DNA of 64,000 bases from Paenibacillus rhizovicinus. GTDB taxonomy: Bacteria; Bacillota; Bacilli; Paenibacillales; Paenibacillaceae. How positions within the stretch are numbered: the stretch's first letter is position 1; each line of letters starts with the position of its first letter. Under the pieces are notes generated by a model that was not told the origin of the DNA, ran no database searches, and worked only from the letters and a program-made list of their open reading frames with translations. Below, one piece after another: positions 25,889 through 35,172 of the stretch. A program made the position numbers and the translations under genes. The stretch covers positions 372,001 through 436,000 of the forward strand of contig NZ_CP048286.1 of NCBI RefSeq assembly GCF_010365285.1, given 5' to 3'.

Positions 25889-26941
25889 TTAGGCCTGCCC
25901 GCGAATTTCGTATGCATGCTCGACGACGACTTTCCCCGTCTGCCCGGATTCGAAGAACAGCTTGTACGCCTCTTGCAGGCGGTCGGCCGGGAAGCGGTGC
26001 GTGATGATCCGCGCCAGATAATCGCGGTGCGCGCGGTATAGCGCCAAATTCCGCTCCAAATCGCCGTAGCTGAAATAATCGCTGCCGATCACGGCCTTCT
26101 CGACGTTGATCAACTCCTCCGCCGCGCGGAACGACAGGCCTTCCCCGTGGCCGACGCAGACGAGCACCCCGCCTGGACGGAGCAAGGCGAGCCCGGCACG
26201 GCGCGCGCTTTCCTTGCCGCTGGCGTCCAGGACGACGTCGACCCCGTTCATGCCGGCCGCCGCGATCCCTTCTCCAAGCGTCGTCTCCTGCAGCGCGATC
26301 GGAATGCCTTTCAATTGCTTGACCAGCTCCAGCCGGTACGGCACGAAGTCCGATACGGCGACCGGCACGTCATCGCCGAGCAGCAGCTTGGCCATGGCCA
26401 GAAGGCCAAGACCAATCGGCCCTGCCCCGCATACGAGCACCGACCGGATATCGGAATGAAGCGCCCGGGCGCGGTTGATGGCGCGGCTGCCGGTGCCCAT
26501 GATATCGAGCAGCAAGGTCGCTTCCCCAGCCGGGATGTCGCTGCCGATCGGAAACAGCATCCGTTCGTGGATCAGCACGTACGGATCGTATCCGCCATGT
26601 TCGCTGAACCCGATCACGCCGCGGCTTGCCGCGCATTGGTTCGTCATGTTCATCCGGCAGAACCTGCACGCGCCGCAATAATCCTTGGCATAAATAACGC
26701 CGCGGGTTCCCGCGGCAGCCGACGTATCCGGACCGGCTTCGACCACGACGCCGACCGCCTCGTGGCCCGGCGTAACCTCCGATCCGCGGTAAAACTGCCC
26801 GCGATCCGAACCGCAAAGCGCGTTCGCCTCGATGAGCATAAGCAGCTGCCCCGCCCCCGGCTTCGGCACCTCTCTGGTCGTCCAATCGATACGTCCATCA
26901 CCGGCGAATAACGGCACTTGCATTTTCGTTTGCGGTATCAT
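25889..26941 (-). CDS. Zinc-dependent alcohol/polyol dehydrogenase (MDR family)
   Basis: 350 residues from the ATG at 26941 (AGGAGGGG ribosome site at 5-6 nt); an upstream in-frame ATG adds 15 residues without support. Catalytic zinc ligands are visible in NALCGSDRGQF and GHEAVGVV, and structural zinc cysteines in YCGACRFCRMNMTNQC. The cofactor loop is VLVCGAGPIGLGLLA. The family oxidises secondary alcohols or polyols (threonine or sorbitol dehydrogenase-like); the substrate is unknown. It is a single gene with a cre-like site 75 bases upstream, so it may be under carbon control. Confidence 0.9.
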   Translation of the reverse strand: MIPQTKMQVPLFAGDGRIDWTTREVPKPGAGQLLMLIEANALCGSDRGQFYRGSEVTPGHEAVGVVVEAGPDTSAAAGTRGVIYAKDYCGACRFCRMNMTNQCAASRGVIGFSEHGGYDPYVLIHERMLFPIGSDIPAGEATLLLDIMGTGSRAINRARALHSDIRSVLVCGAGPIGLGLLAMAKLLLGDDVPVAVSDFVPYRLELVKQLKGIPIALQETTLGEGIAAAGMNGVDVVLDASGKESARRAGLALLRPGGVLVCVGHGEGLSFRAAEELINVEKAVIGSDYFSYGDLERNLALYRAHRDYLARIITHRFPADRLQEAYKLFFESGQTGKVVVEHAYEIRGQA

Positions 26942-27015
26942 GTATCCCCTCCTAGTCGATGCGTTGAAAGCAATTACTAGAAACAACCAGCTTGTACCTG
27001 ACTGGCCACAATTAA

Positions 27016-27029
27016 TGATAGCGCTTTAA
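27016..27029. promoter_or_regulatory. Candidate CcpA cre site
   Basis: TGATAGCGCTTTAA fits the cre pattern around the central GCGC. It lies upstream of the zinc dehydrogenase gene. Confidence 0.45.
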
Positions 27030-27128
27030 TTTAGCGGCACACAAGGGGACAATCCTCCGTGTCTTCTGTCTGCAAGCGTTCCAAACATCGCTCTATTCAA
27101 CGAACCCCGCCATTACCAGCAAGCGGTT

Positions 27129-27641
27129 CTACTTCCAACGCTCGAATTGCTGCCGCATGTTCTCCCCGTTCAGTTTCCACTTCTGCAGCATCGGATTCGG
27201 CACCATCTGGTTGTACTTGGCAATCTTCTTGTTCAGATCTTCGAGCGCGGACTCCAGACTAACCGAAGAGCCCGTTTCGAGCAGCCCCTGCAGCTGATCC
27301 CGAATCTCATGCTGCAAGATTAGCCAGGCCGGCAAGAAGTTCGCTTCCTTGAGGATACTGTTCGTAACATCTCCTGACGGGACGTTGAGCTGCTTCCCTT
27401 TGCCTGCCAAATGCTCGAAAGCCCCTCGCCGTTCCTGTTCCCGATACATCTCGCTCATCCAATCCTGCGCAGACAGATCGGAGTTCCAATACTGCCTGGA
27501 GGATACCGCGGTTTCGGCCGTATTCTTCTCTTCCGCATTCGTATCGTCAGCTGTCTCGCTTGTCTCGGGCGTTGCAGATGTTGCCGGCACAGTCTCCGAA
27601 TCTTGTCGTCGTGCATGATTCTTTCTGAACCATAATCCCAT
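27129..27641 (-). CDS. DUF1992 (DnaJC28-type conserved domain) protein
   Basis: 170 residues from the ATG at 27641 with a GGTGAG ribosome site; a GTG three codons upstream is also possible. An acidic Thr/Glu-rich N-terminus (about 1-55) precedes the conserved domain: RRGAFEHLAGKGKQLNVPSG, ILKEANFLPAWLILQHEIRD and IAKYNQMVPNPMLQKWKLN. These match DUF1992, shared with human DNAJC28 but without the J domain. Function in bacteria is unknown. Confidence 0.85.
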   Translation of the reverse strand: MGLWFRKNHARRQDSETVPATSATPETSETADDTNAEEKNTAETAVSSRQYWNSDLSAQDWMSEMYREQERRGAFEHLAGKGKQLNVPSGDVTNSILKEANFLPAWLILQHEIRDQLQGLLETGSSVSLESALEDLNKKIAKYNQMVPNPMLQKWKLNGENMRQQFERWK

Positions 27642-27799
27642 GTCACTCACCGCCTCTTCAGGTTTGAATGCAGGAAATGCTTTACAGTCCTATTGTATCC
27701 ATGCCAGCAACACCGCGCGCTTGCAGACTTTGGCAATTTATTGAACGGAGCGCCGATGAATTTCCGCTTGAATGGCGAACGCGACTACGGTGCGCACCG

Positions 27800-28687
27800 C
27801 TATAGCTCGCCGTCGGTCCGGTTCAGCTCAAGCGCGGTTTGGATAAACAGCCTGACTGCCAAGGAAGCTTCCTTCATGGAAGGCACGGCCAGGCAAATGT
27901 CCCGGAAAGGCTGCGGCTCGATTTTGCGTATCCGCACATTGGGCGGCAGGACGGAGAAGGTCATCGCCGTATCGGAGAGGATCGCTAGGCCAAGTCCCTC
28001 TTGAACCATGCTGAGCGCCGTACTGACGTTTTGAACCGCGAATTCCATTCTCAGCGCGACATCGTTGTTATGAAACCACTCAATAATCGGCGTATCGAAT
28101 CCGCCGCGGCAGAGAATCAGAGGGGCCTGCTCCAAATCTTGAATGGAAATGACGTCTTTCTCCTGGAGCGGATCATCGTCCCTCAGCAGCAGCGACAATT
28201 GATCGCGCAGAAAGGGAACGGTTTCCAGCTCTTCGCTCGGGGGAATAATCCATCCGACGTCGATGTACCTGGAAGCGAGCCAGCCCCGGATTTCGTCGAT
28301 CGTGCCTTCGTGCAGAATGAACTTCAAGCCCGGATATTTGCCCCCGAGCACCCGCAGAATGCTTGGCAGAAACCTCGCGGATACCGCCGGAAAAGCCCCG
28401 ATGCGAATCGTCCCTACTTCAAAGCCCTTCTCCGCCTTGATTTCCTGATCCACCTTCTCGTAGCCGTTCAGAATATCACGGAACACCACGAGCAGACGTT
28501 TCCCGATATCCGTCAGCAGGACGCCGTTCTTGCGGTCCCGAATCAGGAGATTAACGTCCAGTTCGGCTTCGAGCGTCGAGATGGCCCGGCTCACGGCCGG
28601 CTGCGTCATATGTAATTCCTGTCCGGCTTTCGTAAAGCTGCCGGACTCGGCGATTTTCACGAATAACGATAACTGTGAATGGTTCAT
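27800..28687 (-). CDS. LysR family transcriptional regulator
   Basis: 295 residues from the ATG at 28687 (MNHSQLSLFVKIAESGSFTK), which is the natural LysR start; eight more in-frame residues upstream lack support. The helix-turn-helix is ELHMTQPAVSRAISTLEAEL. The effector domain carries GTIRIGAFPAVSARFLP and GLGLAILSDTA. Neither flanking gene is divergent, so the target is unclear. Confidence 0.92.
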   Translation of the reverse strand: MNHSQLSLFVKIAESGSFTKAGQELHMTQPAVSRAISTLEAELDVNLLIRDRKNGVLLTDIGKRLLVVFRDILNGYEKVDQEIKAEKGFEVGTIRIGAFPAVSARFLPSILRVLGGKYPGLKFILHEGTIDEIRGWLASRYIDVGWIIPPSEELETVPFLRDQLSLLLRDDDPLQEKDVISIQDLEQAPLILCRGGFDTPIIEWFHNNDVALRMEFAVQNVSTALSMVQEGLGLAILSDTAMTFSVLPPNVRIRKIEPQPFRDICLAVPSMKEASLAVRLFIQTALELNRTDGEL

Positions 28688-28742
28688 ATCAAATATGTTA
28701 TCTCCTCTCATACAAGATGTCGAATTATTATAACAGAAAAAA

Positions 28743-28769
28743 GGGAGATCCGCCTTGGCGGCACCTCCC
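28743..28769 (-). terminator. Terminator of the HAD gene
   Basis: A GC-rich stem with arms GGGAG and CTCCC closing an inner CCGCC/GGCGG helix; the minus strand continues with six T. It lies about 60 bases downstream of the HAD stop. Confidence 0.83.
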
Positions 28770-28826
28770 CTTCAATTTTCGTTTAGATATCTTGTGTTGC
28801 TGCCGCATTGGAAATATCCGGGATCT

Positions 28827-29537
28827 TCAATAGTCGCCTGAACCCGAACCTGACCCGCAAATTCCGATAAGCTCGCTTAAATTCGAGATGGTGTACGTGC
28901 TCGGAATGGAAGGCGGATTCAGCTGCGACGTCCGGTTGAACCAACAGGTATCGATGCCCGACTGCAGGCCGCCCTTGATATCCGTATGCAACGAATCGCC
29001 GATGACCAGCGCTTTCTCACGTTCGAATCCCGGAATGTGATGCCTCACATAATCGAAGAAAGCCGTCGACGGCTTCTGATGGCCAATACGCTGCGAATCG
29101 AAAATCGCTTCGAAATAATCATGCAGGCCCGTCAGCTGCAATCGATTGATCTGCGTGCGGGTGATGCCATTCGTGATCACGAACAGCCGATGGGTGACGG
29201 ACAGCCGTTGACAGACTTCCATGGCGCCATCGATCAAGATATGGGTTCCGCCGCCCAATAAATCACGGTACCGATTCTCCCATTCAAGCCCGTCCACGTC
29301 CTGCCCGAGCCTCGACAGCGTAGCCGAAAACCTCGTGTTCAGCACAACATCGAGCGGAATGCTGCCATTCTCGTAGTCGGTCCATAATTGTTTGTTGACG
29401 GACTTATAGTGTTGAAGAACATCATCCGAATACGTATAGCCGTAATGTTGGAACAAGTCAGTTAACGATTCCGTCTCTTTTTTGCCGAAATCCAGCAGCG
29501 TATCGTCGAGATCGAATAGAAGGATGCTGTAGGTCAT
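28827..29537 (-). CDS. HAD-family hydrolase, YjjG/YfnB-like
   Basis: 236 residues from the ATG at 29537 (GGAGGC ribosome site). HAD motifs: LLFDLDDTLLDFG (motif I, nucleophile Asp), VITNGIT (motif II), KPSTAFF (motif III Lys) and VIGDSLHTDIKGG (motif IV). A helical cap lies between I and II. The nearest known group is the YjjG/YfnB pyrimidine 5'-nucleotidases that clear modified nucleotides. An unusual C-terminal GSGSGSGDY tail may be strain-specific. Confidence 0.88.
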   Translation of the reverse strand: MTYSILLFDLDDTLLDFGKKETESLTDLFQHYGYTYSDDVLQHYKSVNKQLWTDYENGSIPLDVVLNTRFSATLSRLGQDVDGLEWENRYRDLLGGGTHILIDGAMEVCQRLSVTHRLFVITNGITRTQINRLQLTGLHDYFEAIFDSQRIGHQKPSTAFFDYVRHHIPGFEREKALVIGDSLHTDIKGGLQSGIDTCWFNRTSQLNPPSIPSTYTISNLSELIGICGSGSGSGDY

Positions 29538-29566
29538 GCTGCCTCCAATCTTGGATGTACGAAGAA

Positions 29567-29589
29567 TCCCCGCGCACACGGCACGGGGA
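29567..29589 (-). terminator. Weak terminator-like hairpin
   Basis: TCCCCG/CGGGGA stem downstream of the AhpD-like gene, followed on the minus strand by TTCTTCG. It is GC-rich but short, with a poor U-tract. Confidence 0.4.
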
Positions 29590-29643
29590 GTTTGTCGTCA
29601 ACGAACGGTTTATTTTCGAACGGTTTTATTTTTCAGGCGATGA

Positions 29644-30105
29644 TTATTTTTGAACAGCCGGCTGATAAGCGCCTGGTACCATATTAGTCGAGATCGCCAT
29701 GCGATTCCAAGCGTTGATGGTATTGATCGCCATCAGCAGATCAACGTACTGCCCTTCGTCAAAATGTTTGCGCACTTCTTCATAGAGCGCCGCTGATACG
29801 CCGCCTTCGGAAATTTTGGTCACTGCTTCGGTCAACGCCAGCGCAGCCCGCTCCGCATCCGTATAGAACGGCGCTTCGCGCCATGCGTTCAACAGGTAAA
29901 GGCGTTGTTCCGTCTCCCCCATTGCACGTGCATCTTTCGTATGCATATCGAGGCAGAAGGCACAGCCATTGATCTGCGAAGCGCGAGTTTTAACCAATTC
30001 CAGCAGCGTCGAATCAAGGCCGCTCTTCTTCACGAAGCCTTCCATTTTCAACAACGCTTGCAGAGATTCCGGGCGCACTTTCATATAATCCAATCTCATT
30101 TCCAT
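29644..30105 (-). CDS. Carboxymuconolactone decarboxylase/AhpD-like protein
   Basis: 153 residues from the ATG at 30105 with a GAAGGAG ribosome site. The AhpD-type active site INGCAFCLDMHTKDARAMGE (CxxC plus the following His) and WREAPFYTDAERAALALTEA are present, as in the YcnD/PA0269 peroxidase-like subgroup. These proteins reduce peroxides or bind electrophiles through the cysteine pair. It is divergent from an Rrf2 regulator, which probably controls it. Confidence 0.9.
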   Translation of the reverse strand: MEMRLDYMKVRPESLQALLKMEGFVKKSGLDSTLLELVKTRASQINGCAFCLDMHTKDARAMGETEQRLYLLNAWREAPFYTDAERAALALTEAVTKISEGGVSAALYEEVRKHFDEGQYVDLLMAINTINAWNRMAISTNMVPGAYQPAVQK

Positions 30106-30421
30106 TCGTCGATACACTCCTTCAAATTATAAATTAGGCCGATACACAACTTCAAACATACGAACTGAGTATCACCTGCTGCACGGTACATCATTCAGGA
30201 ATCATCCGTGAATGAATACGACGTCGATAAAATGTATCGTCGATTAATGTTGTCGACGATTAACTACGTCTACAATATAACCCTTCCGCTGCAGGTTGTC
30301 AACCAACCATTAAACGGCATTTTGTCTGCAATATCCCCAGCAATCCGCCATTTGACAAAAGGCAAACAATCGACCTAATATGTTGATTATCAACTTGTGC
30401 GCATAGAAAGCAGGTGTCTGC
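30106..30421. promoter_or_regulatory. Divergent AhpD-like/Rrf2 control region with two dyads
   Basis: No gene here. Two dyads are seen: TCGTCGA-N9-TCGACGA at 30237-30259, near the AhpD-like promoter, and the perfect palindrome GTTGATTATCAAC at 30382-30394, 28 bases before the Rrf2 start. Either could be an Rrf2 operator; the second is placed for autoregulation. Confidence 0.5.
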
Positions 30422-30925
30422 ATGCAATATAGTATAGGCGTTGAATATGCACTGCACTGCTTAGTTTATCTGATCGATATTCAGGCTGACGCGACTATCG
30501 GCATCAAGGAGCTGTCCGCCTTCCAAGGGATTTCGGAAACCTACTTATCGAAGATTTTCGGCAAATTGGCGAAGGAGGGCATCGTCAGCTCCGTTCCCGG
30601 GGTCAAAGGCGGTTATAAATTAGCCAAGCCTGCCGCAGAAATTTCGTTCTGGGATGTCGTTCAGGCCGTTGAAGGCACCAGCCGGATCTTTCAATGCAAA
30701 AACATTAAAAATAACAGCTACCTCTGCCGCGACGAAGAAGTTGCTGCATGCACGCGAGCCGCTCCCTGCCTCATTAACTTAACGATGCTCGAGGCCGAAG
30801 AAAGCATGCGAAATACGCTGCGCGGCAAGACTTTGCTGTGGCTGAACGAAGAGCTTGATCGCGTGCTGGCGCCGAAGCAGCGCCAAGAGACGCGTGATTT
30901 TTTTGCCGGCAGCAGTCGTATGTAG
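30422..30925 (+). CDS. Rrf2 family transcriptional regulator
   Basis: 167 residues: MQYSIGVEYALHCLVYLIDI opening, winged helix IKELSAFQGISETYLSKIFG and PGVKGGYKLAKPAAEISFWD wing, all standard for Rrf2. Four cysteines in the C-terminal half (CKNIKNNSYLC, then CTRAAPC) could bind an iron-sulfur cluster or act as thiol sensors, but spacing differs from IscR. It likely responds to redox or nitrosative stress and controls the divergent AhpD-like gene. Confidence 0.92.
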   Translation: MQYSIGVEYALHCLVYLIDIQADATIGIKELSAFQGISETYLSKIFGKLAKEGIVSSVPGVKGGYKLAKPAAEISFWDVVQAVEGTSRIFQCKNIKNNSYLCRDEEVAACTRAAPCLINLTMLEAEESMRNTLRGKTLLWLNEELDRVLAPKQRQETRDFFAGSSRM

Positions 30926-30978
30926 CGAAAGTTAAATGCAACGGTTCTATTGAAGATGTTGCCCGACTAACGCAATGC

Positions 30979-31020
30979 AAATACACTCACGTGCCTTTGT
31001 TGAGGCGCATGAGTGTATTT
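30979..31020. terminator. Large hairpin between Rrf2 and hutG
   Basis: AAATACACTCA pairs with TGAGTGTATTT and continues as an imperfect GC helix. It lies between two convergent genes and ends in ATTTG, so a bidirectional terminator is likely. Confidence 0.65.
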
Positions 31021-31021
31021 G

Positions 31022-31095
31022 AACGAATGCGGATACGTGTACGGATACTCATGCGAAAACGAATACGGATGCGAATGCGAATGCGAATACGGAAG
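31022..31095. repeat. Degenerate hexamer tract, (GAATGC)-like
   Basis: A run of short units of the form GCGAAT/ACGGAT, clearest at 31067-31092 where GCGAAT repeats in tandem. It is outside genes, immediately downstream of the hutG stop. Probably a slippage-generated simple repeat. Confidence 0.6.
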
Positions 31096-31121
31096 CCAAT
31101 CCACTATGGTACATGCCGGAC

Positions 31122-32090
31122 TTAACCCGGCCGGCTTGCCATGCCCGCCAAGAAACCGAGCATGAATTGCACCGCAAGCCGCGAGGTGATGTTGCGCACG
31201 TCCGCCGACGGGTCGATGCACACGAAATCGATCCCCTTCACCTGCGGCAGCGCGCCAAGCCGGTAGAGCGCATCGAGCGCATCCCACGGATTCATCCCCC
31301 CTGTTCCGATGGCCGGACAGCCGGGAGCGAAGCTTTGATCGATCACGTCGACATCGAAGCTGACATAGATGGCCTCCGTCCCCTCGCCCGCCAGCGCGAG
31401 CGCCTGATCGAGAATCGGATCGATTCCCATGCGCCGAACGTCTCGCGAGGAGAAGACGCGAACCCCCTTGCCCACGACATAATCATGATACGGCTTCGCA
31501 TTCATGAATCCTCGTATTCCGATTTGCACGATATGGCGCCCCTCTACTAGACCTGATTCCAAGATACCGCGAAACGGCGTCCCGTTGGTCGCCCCGCCGT
31601 CTTCGTAATTGCGCACGTCATGATGCGCGTCAAAGTGAACGATTCCGATTTTCCGGCCGGGGTAACGCCCTGCGAACGCTTTGACCGACGGGAAGCTGAT
31701 CGAATGATCGCCGCCGATGACGATCGGAACGAGTGTCGGCAGCGCTTCGTACAACGCGTGCATGCTTGCTTCGATCCGCCGATGGCATTCGGCGATGTCC
31801 GTTGCATGCATTCGGATGTCGCCCAGATCGCGGACGGCGAACGCCTGCAAGTCGACCCCGTACTCCATGGAATACGTAGTAAATGAGTTGAACGCGGCGC
31901 GAATCGCCGCAGGCGCGGTCGAAGCGCCGGATACCGATATCGAGGACTTCGACAACGGCACGCCGACGATCCCCGCAAGCAGCTGCTCCGCGCCGTCCCA
32001 GCGGCGAATCCAATGCGCGACCTTCGTCTCGAAACGGTCTCGAAATCCCGCTTCGTCCGGAGCTTTCAAATAAGGAATCTCCCGGCTCAT
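31122..32090 (-). CDS. hutG: Formimidoylglutamase HutG
   Basis: 322 residues from the ATG at 32090, overlapping the hutI stop as ATGA. It is of the arginase/ureohydrolase family: manganese-site motifs IGGDHSISFPS, HFDAHHDVRNYEDG and VSFDVDVIDQSFAPG in the usual order. As the last gene of the hut operon it would hydrolyse N-formimidoyl-L-glutamate to glutamate and formamide. The frame stays open well upstream, but that part is a shadow of hutI. Confidence 0.95.
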   Translation of the reverse strand: MSREIPYLKAPDEAGFRDRFETKVAHWIRRWDGAEQLLAGIVGVPLSKSSISVSGASTAPAAIRAAFNSFTTYSMEYGVDLQAFAVRDLGDIRMHATDIAECHRRIEASMHALYEALPTLVPIVIGGDHSISFPSVKAFAGRYPGRKIGIVHFDAHHDVRNYEDGGATNGTPFRGILESGLVEGRHIVQIGIRGFMNAKPYHDYVVGKGVRVFSSRDVRRMGIDPILDQALALAGEGTEAIYVSFDVDVIDQSFAPGCPAIGTGGMNPWDALDALYRLGALPQVKGIDFVCIDPSADVRNITSRLAVQFMLGFLAGMASRPG

Positions 32091-33397
32091 GGCGTCCCTT
32101 CCCCCGAGTTTGAACGGGGCTTGACGATTTGCCGGTTCCATACGGCGGCCTGCCCGTTCTTGATTACGCCGTACGCGTGGTTGACGCCGAAATGGTACGG
32201 CAGATAAGCCAAATTCGGAGCATCGAACAACACGATATCCGCTTGTTTCCCGGCCTCGATCGTTCCGATCCGATGGCCGCGCCCGATCGCGCAGGCCGCA
32301 TTGATCGTGCAGGCCGTCAGGATTTCTTCCGGCGTCATCTTCAAGTTCAGCGATGCCAACATGATCACGAGCTGTATGGATTCGGTCGGACAAGAACCGG
32401 GATTATAATCCGTTGCCAAGGAAACCGGCAGGTTGAACTTGTCGATCATATCGCGCGCCCGGGCGTGTCTGTTCAGTCCCAGATTGAACGACGTGCCGGG
32501 CAGCAGCACCGGAATTACGCCATTGGCCGCCAGCATGCGCAAGCCTTCGTCGGAAGCGGCCAGCAGGTGATCGGCGGATACCGCGCCCAGCTCCCCCGCT
32601 AATTCGGCGCCGCCGAGCGATTCGATCTCGTCGGCATGAATCTTGGAATGCAGGCCGCAGCGCCGCCCTGCAAGCAAGATCCGGCGGGATTGCTCCACCG
32701 TGAAGACGCCGTGCTCGCAGAAGACATCGCAAAATTCCGCCAGCCCTTCTTCCGCGATCCGCGGGAGCATTTCGCACACGAGGTCCGCGTACTCGTCCGT
32801 CCGTCCTTTGTACTCGGCAGGTACCGCATGCGCGCCCATGAACGTCGATGCAATGTCGAGCGGATGCGCGTCGTTCAACAGCTTCGCCGCGCGCAATTGT
32901 TTCCGCTCGGTTTCCAAGGAGAGCCCGTAGCCGCTCTTGGCTTCCACGGTCGTGACCCCTTGCAGCAGCATGATATCGAGGCTGCGGTACGCCTTCTCGT
33001 ACAGCTCCCTCGCACTCGCCCCGCGGGTAGCCCGAACGGTGCTCAGGATGCCGCCGCCCTGCGCCAGAATGTCCAGATACGGCATGCCCGCGCGCTTGAG
33101 CGCAAGCTCGTGCTCGCGCGAACCGGCGTGCACCAGATGCGTATGCGGATCGACGAGCCCGGGTGCGGCCAGACAGCCGCCCGCGTCGAGCGTTTCGGCG
33201 ACTGCGGCGCCGCCCAAGCCGTTCAGCACGTCGGACTCCGGACCGGCAAGCGCAATCAGACCGTCCCGCATGGCGATTGCAGCCTGCGGAATCTCCCGCA
33301 GCTCGCTCATCGCTTGCCCGCGATGCGGCGCGTTCCCGACAGGGGTAACCAAGCAGCCAATACCCGTCAGCAGCAGATCGATTCGATCGATGATCAT
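32087..33397 (-). CDS. hutI: Imidazolonepropionase HutI
   Basis: 436 residues from the ATG at 33397 (AAGAAGG ribosome site very close; a GTG one codon upstream is an alternative). It is an amidohydrolase: metal-binding DPHTHLVHAGSREHE, HADEIESLGGAEL, and ATDYNPGSCPTES, all typical of HutI. It opens the imidazolone ring to N-formimidoylglutamate. It lies 72 bases after hutU and overlaps hutG. Confidence 0.96.
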   Translation of the reverse strand: MIIDRIDLLLTGIGCLVTPVGNAPHRGQAMSELREIPQAAIAMRDGLIALAGPESDVLNGLGGAAVAETLDAGGCLAAPGLVDPHTHLVHAGSREHELALKRAGMPYLDILAQGGGILSTVRATRGASARELYEKAYRSLDIMLLQGVTTVEAKSGYGLSLETERKQLRAAKLLNDAHPLDIASTFMGAHAVPAEYKGRTDEYADLVCEMLPRIAEEGLAEFCDVFCEHGVFTVEQSRRILLAGRRCGLHSKIHADEIESLGGAELAGELGAVSADHLLAASDEGLRMLAANGVIPVLLPGTSFNLGLNRHARARDMIDKFNLPVSLATDYNPGSCPTESIQLVIMLASLNLKMTPEEILTACTINAACAIGRGHRIGTIEAGKQADIVLFDAPNLAYLPYHFGVNHAYGVIKNGQAAVWNRQIVKPRSNSGEGTP

Positions 33398-33469
33398 CAC
33401 CTTCTTACGTTAATTGCGACACTCGACCCTCATGCCGCTATTGCGAAATGGAGAATCGGCCTAACAAGC

Positions 33470-35143
33470 TTATTCGCGCATCGGAATGCGAATGCCGTGT
33501 TTCTCCGCCGTCTCGACCGCTTCGTCGTAACCCGCGTCCACATGACGGATCACGCCCATGCCCGGGTCGGTCGTCAGCACGCAGCGCAGCCGTTCCGCCG
33601 CTTCGTCGGTGCCGTCCGCCACGACGACCATGCCGGCGTGCAAGGAGTACCCCATGCCGACGCCGCCTCCGTGATGCAGGGACACCCAGGAAGCGCCGGC
33701 CGACGCGTTGATGAGCGCGTTCAGAATCGCCCAATCGCCAACCGCGTCCGAGCCGTCCTTCATCGCCTCCGTCTCCCGGTTCGGCGATGCCACCGAGCCG
33801 CAGTCCAGGTGGTCGCGGCCGATGACGATCGGCGCTTTCAGCTCGCCCGCGCGAACCATGTCGTTCAGCGCAAGGCCGAACTTCTTCCGTTCGCCGAAGC
33901 CGAGCCAGCAGATGCGCGCCGGAAGTCCCTGGAACGCCACGCGGTCGCGAGCCATCTCGATCCAGCGGCACAGACGCTCGTTATCCGGGAACAGGCGGAG
34001 CACGAGTTCATCCGTCTTGCGGATGTCTTCCGGATCCCCGGAGAGCGCGGCCCATCGGAACGGACCTTTGCCTTCGCAGAACAACGGTCGGATATAGGCC
34101 GGCACGAAGCCGGGGATATCGAAGGCGTCCGTTATTCCTTCGTCGAATGCCGCTTGACGAATGTTGTTCCCGTAATCGAACACGACGGAACCCGCTCGCC
34201 GCAGGTCGAGCATCGCTTGAACGTGGATCGCCATGCTTGCCTTGGCCAGCCGGACATAGCGAGCGGGATCGGCCGCCCGCAAGGCTGCCGCTTCGTCGAG
34301 GGAGAAGCTTGCCGGGATATAACCGACGAGCGGGTCGTGCGCGGAGGTCTGGTCCGTCACGAAGTCCGGCTTGATCCCGCGCCGGACGAACGCCGGATAT
34401 ACGTCCGCCGCGTTCCCGGCGAGTCCGATCGCGAGCGCCCGCCGTTCGGCAAGCGCTCGATCGGCCAAGGCCAGCGCTTCCTCCAGCGTTTCGGCCAGCA
34501 CGTCGCAGTACCGTGTCCGGATGCGCCGTTCGATTCGGCTGCGATCGGCTTCGACGGCGATGACGACGCCCCCGTTCATCGTAACCGCCAGCGGCTGCGC
34601 GCCGCCCATGCCGCCAAGGCCCGCCGTCAAGGTCAGCGTGCCTGCCAGCGTTCCGCCCGCATGCTGGCGAGCCGCTTCGGCGAAAGTTTCATACGTCCCC
34701 TGCAGGATGCCCTGCGTCCCGATGTAGATCCAGCTGCCTGCCGTCATTTGGCCGTACATCATCAGCCCTTTGCGTTCCAGCTCGCGGAAATGCTCCCATG
34801 TCGCCCATTTCGGCACGAGCACGGAATTCGACAGCAGCACCCGGGGCGCACGTTCATGCGTCCGGAAGACGCCGACGGGCTTACCGGACTGCACGAGCAG
34901 CGTCTCGTCGTTCTCAAGCCGCCTCAGCTCGCGCACGATGGCGTCATAAGCGGGCCAGCTGCGCGCCGCTTTGCCGATGCCGCCGTAGACGACCAGCTCT
35001 TCGGGGCGCTCCGCGACGTCAGGATCAAGGTTATTCATCAGCATGCGGAGAGCCGCTTCTTGCCCCCATCCCTTGCAAGATAACGCCGTACCGCGAGGAG
35101 CGCGGATGCTGCGTCTTGGATCGTTCGGCTGATTCGTCGTCAT
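33470..35143 (-). CDS. hutU: Urocanate hydratase HutU
   Basis: 557 residues from the ATG at 35143, which has GGGAGG at 8 nt; 24 further in-frame residues upstream run into hutH and are unlikely. The urocanase signatures [38 protein letters not shown] (NAD-binding), [14 protein letters not shown] and [19 protein letters not shown] are all present. It converts urocanate to imidazolonepropionate using tightly bound NAD. It lies 29 bases after hutH. Confidence 0.97.
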   Translation of the reverse strand: MTTNQPNDPRRSIRAPRGTALSCKGWGQEAALRMLMNNLDPDVAERPEELVVYGGIGKAARSWPAYDAIVRELRRLENDETLLVQSGKPVGVFRTHERAPRVLLSNSVLVPKWATWEHFRELERKGLMMYGQMTAGSWIYIGTQGILQGTYETFAEAARQHAGGTLAGTLTLTAGLGGMGGAQPLAVTMNGGVVIAVEADRSRIERRIRTRYCDVLAETLEEALALADRALAERRALAIGLAGNAADVYPAFVRRGIKPDFVTDQTSAHDPLVGYIPASFSLDEAAALRAADPARYVRLAKASMAIHVQAMLDLRRAGSVVFDYGNNIRQAAFDEGITDAFDIPGFVPAYIRPLFCEGKGPFRWAALSGDPEDIRKTDELVLRLFPDNERLCRWIEMARDRVAFQGLPARICWLGFGERKKFGLALNDMVRAGELKAPIVIGRDHLDCGSVASPNRETEAMKDGSDAVGDWAILNALINASAGASWVSLHHGGGVGMGYSLHAGMVVVADGTDEAAERLRCVLTTDPGMGVIRHVDAGYDEAVETAEKHGIRIPMRE

Positions 35144-35172
35144 AGCTTGAACCTCCCATGGCTTGCGACTGA

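Noticed and set aside
32636..35083. An 815-codon open frame on the plus strand opposite hutI and hutU
   Set aside because: It is the shadow of two high-GC genes with recognisable products on the minus strand; its translation is low-complexity and rich in Arg/His with no family motifs.
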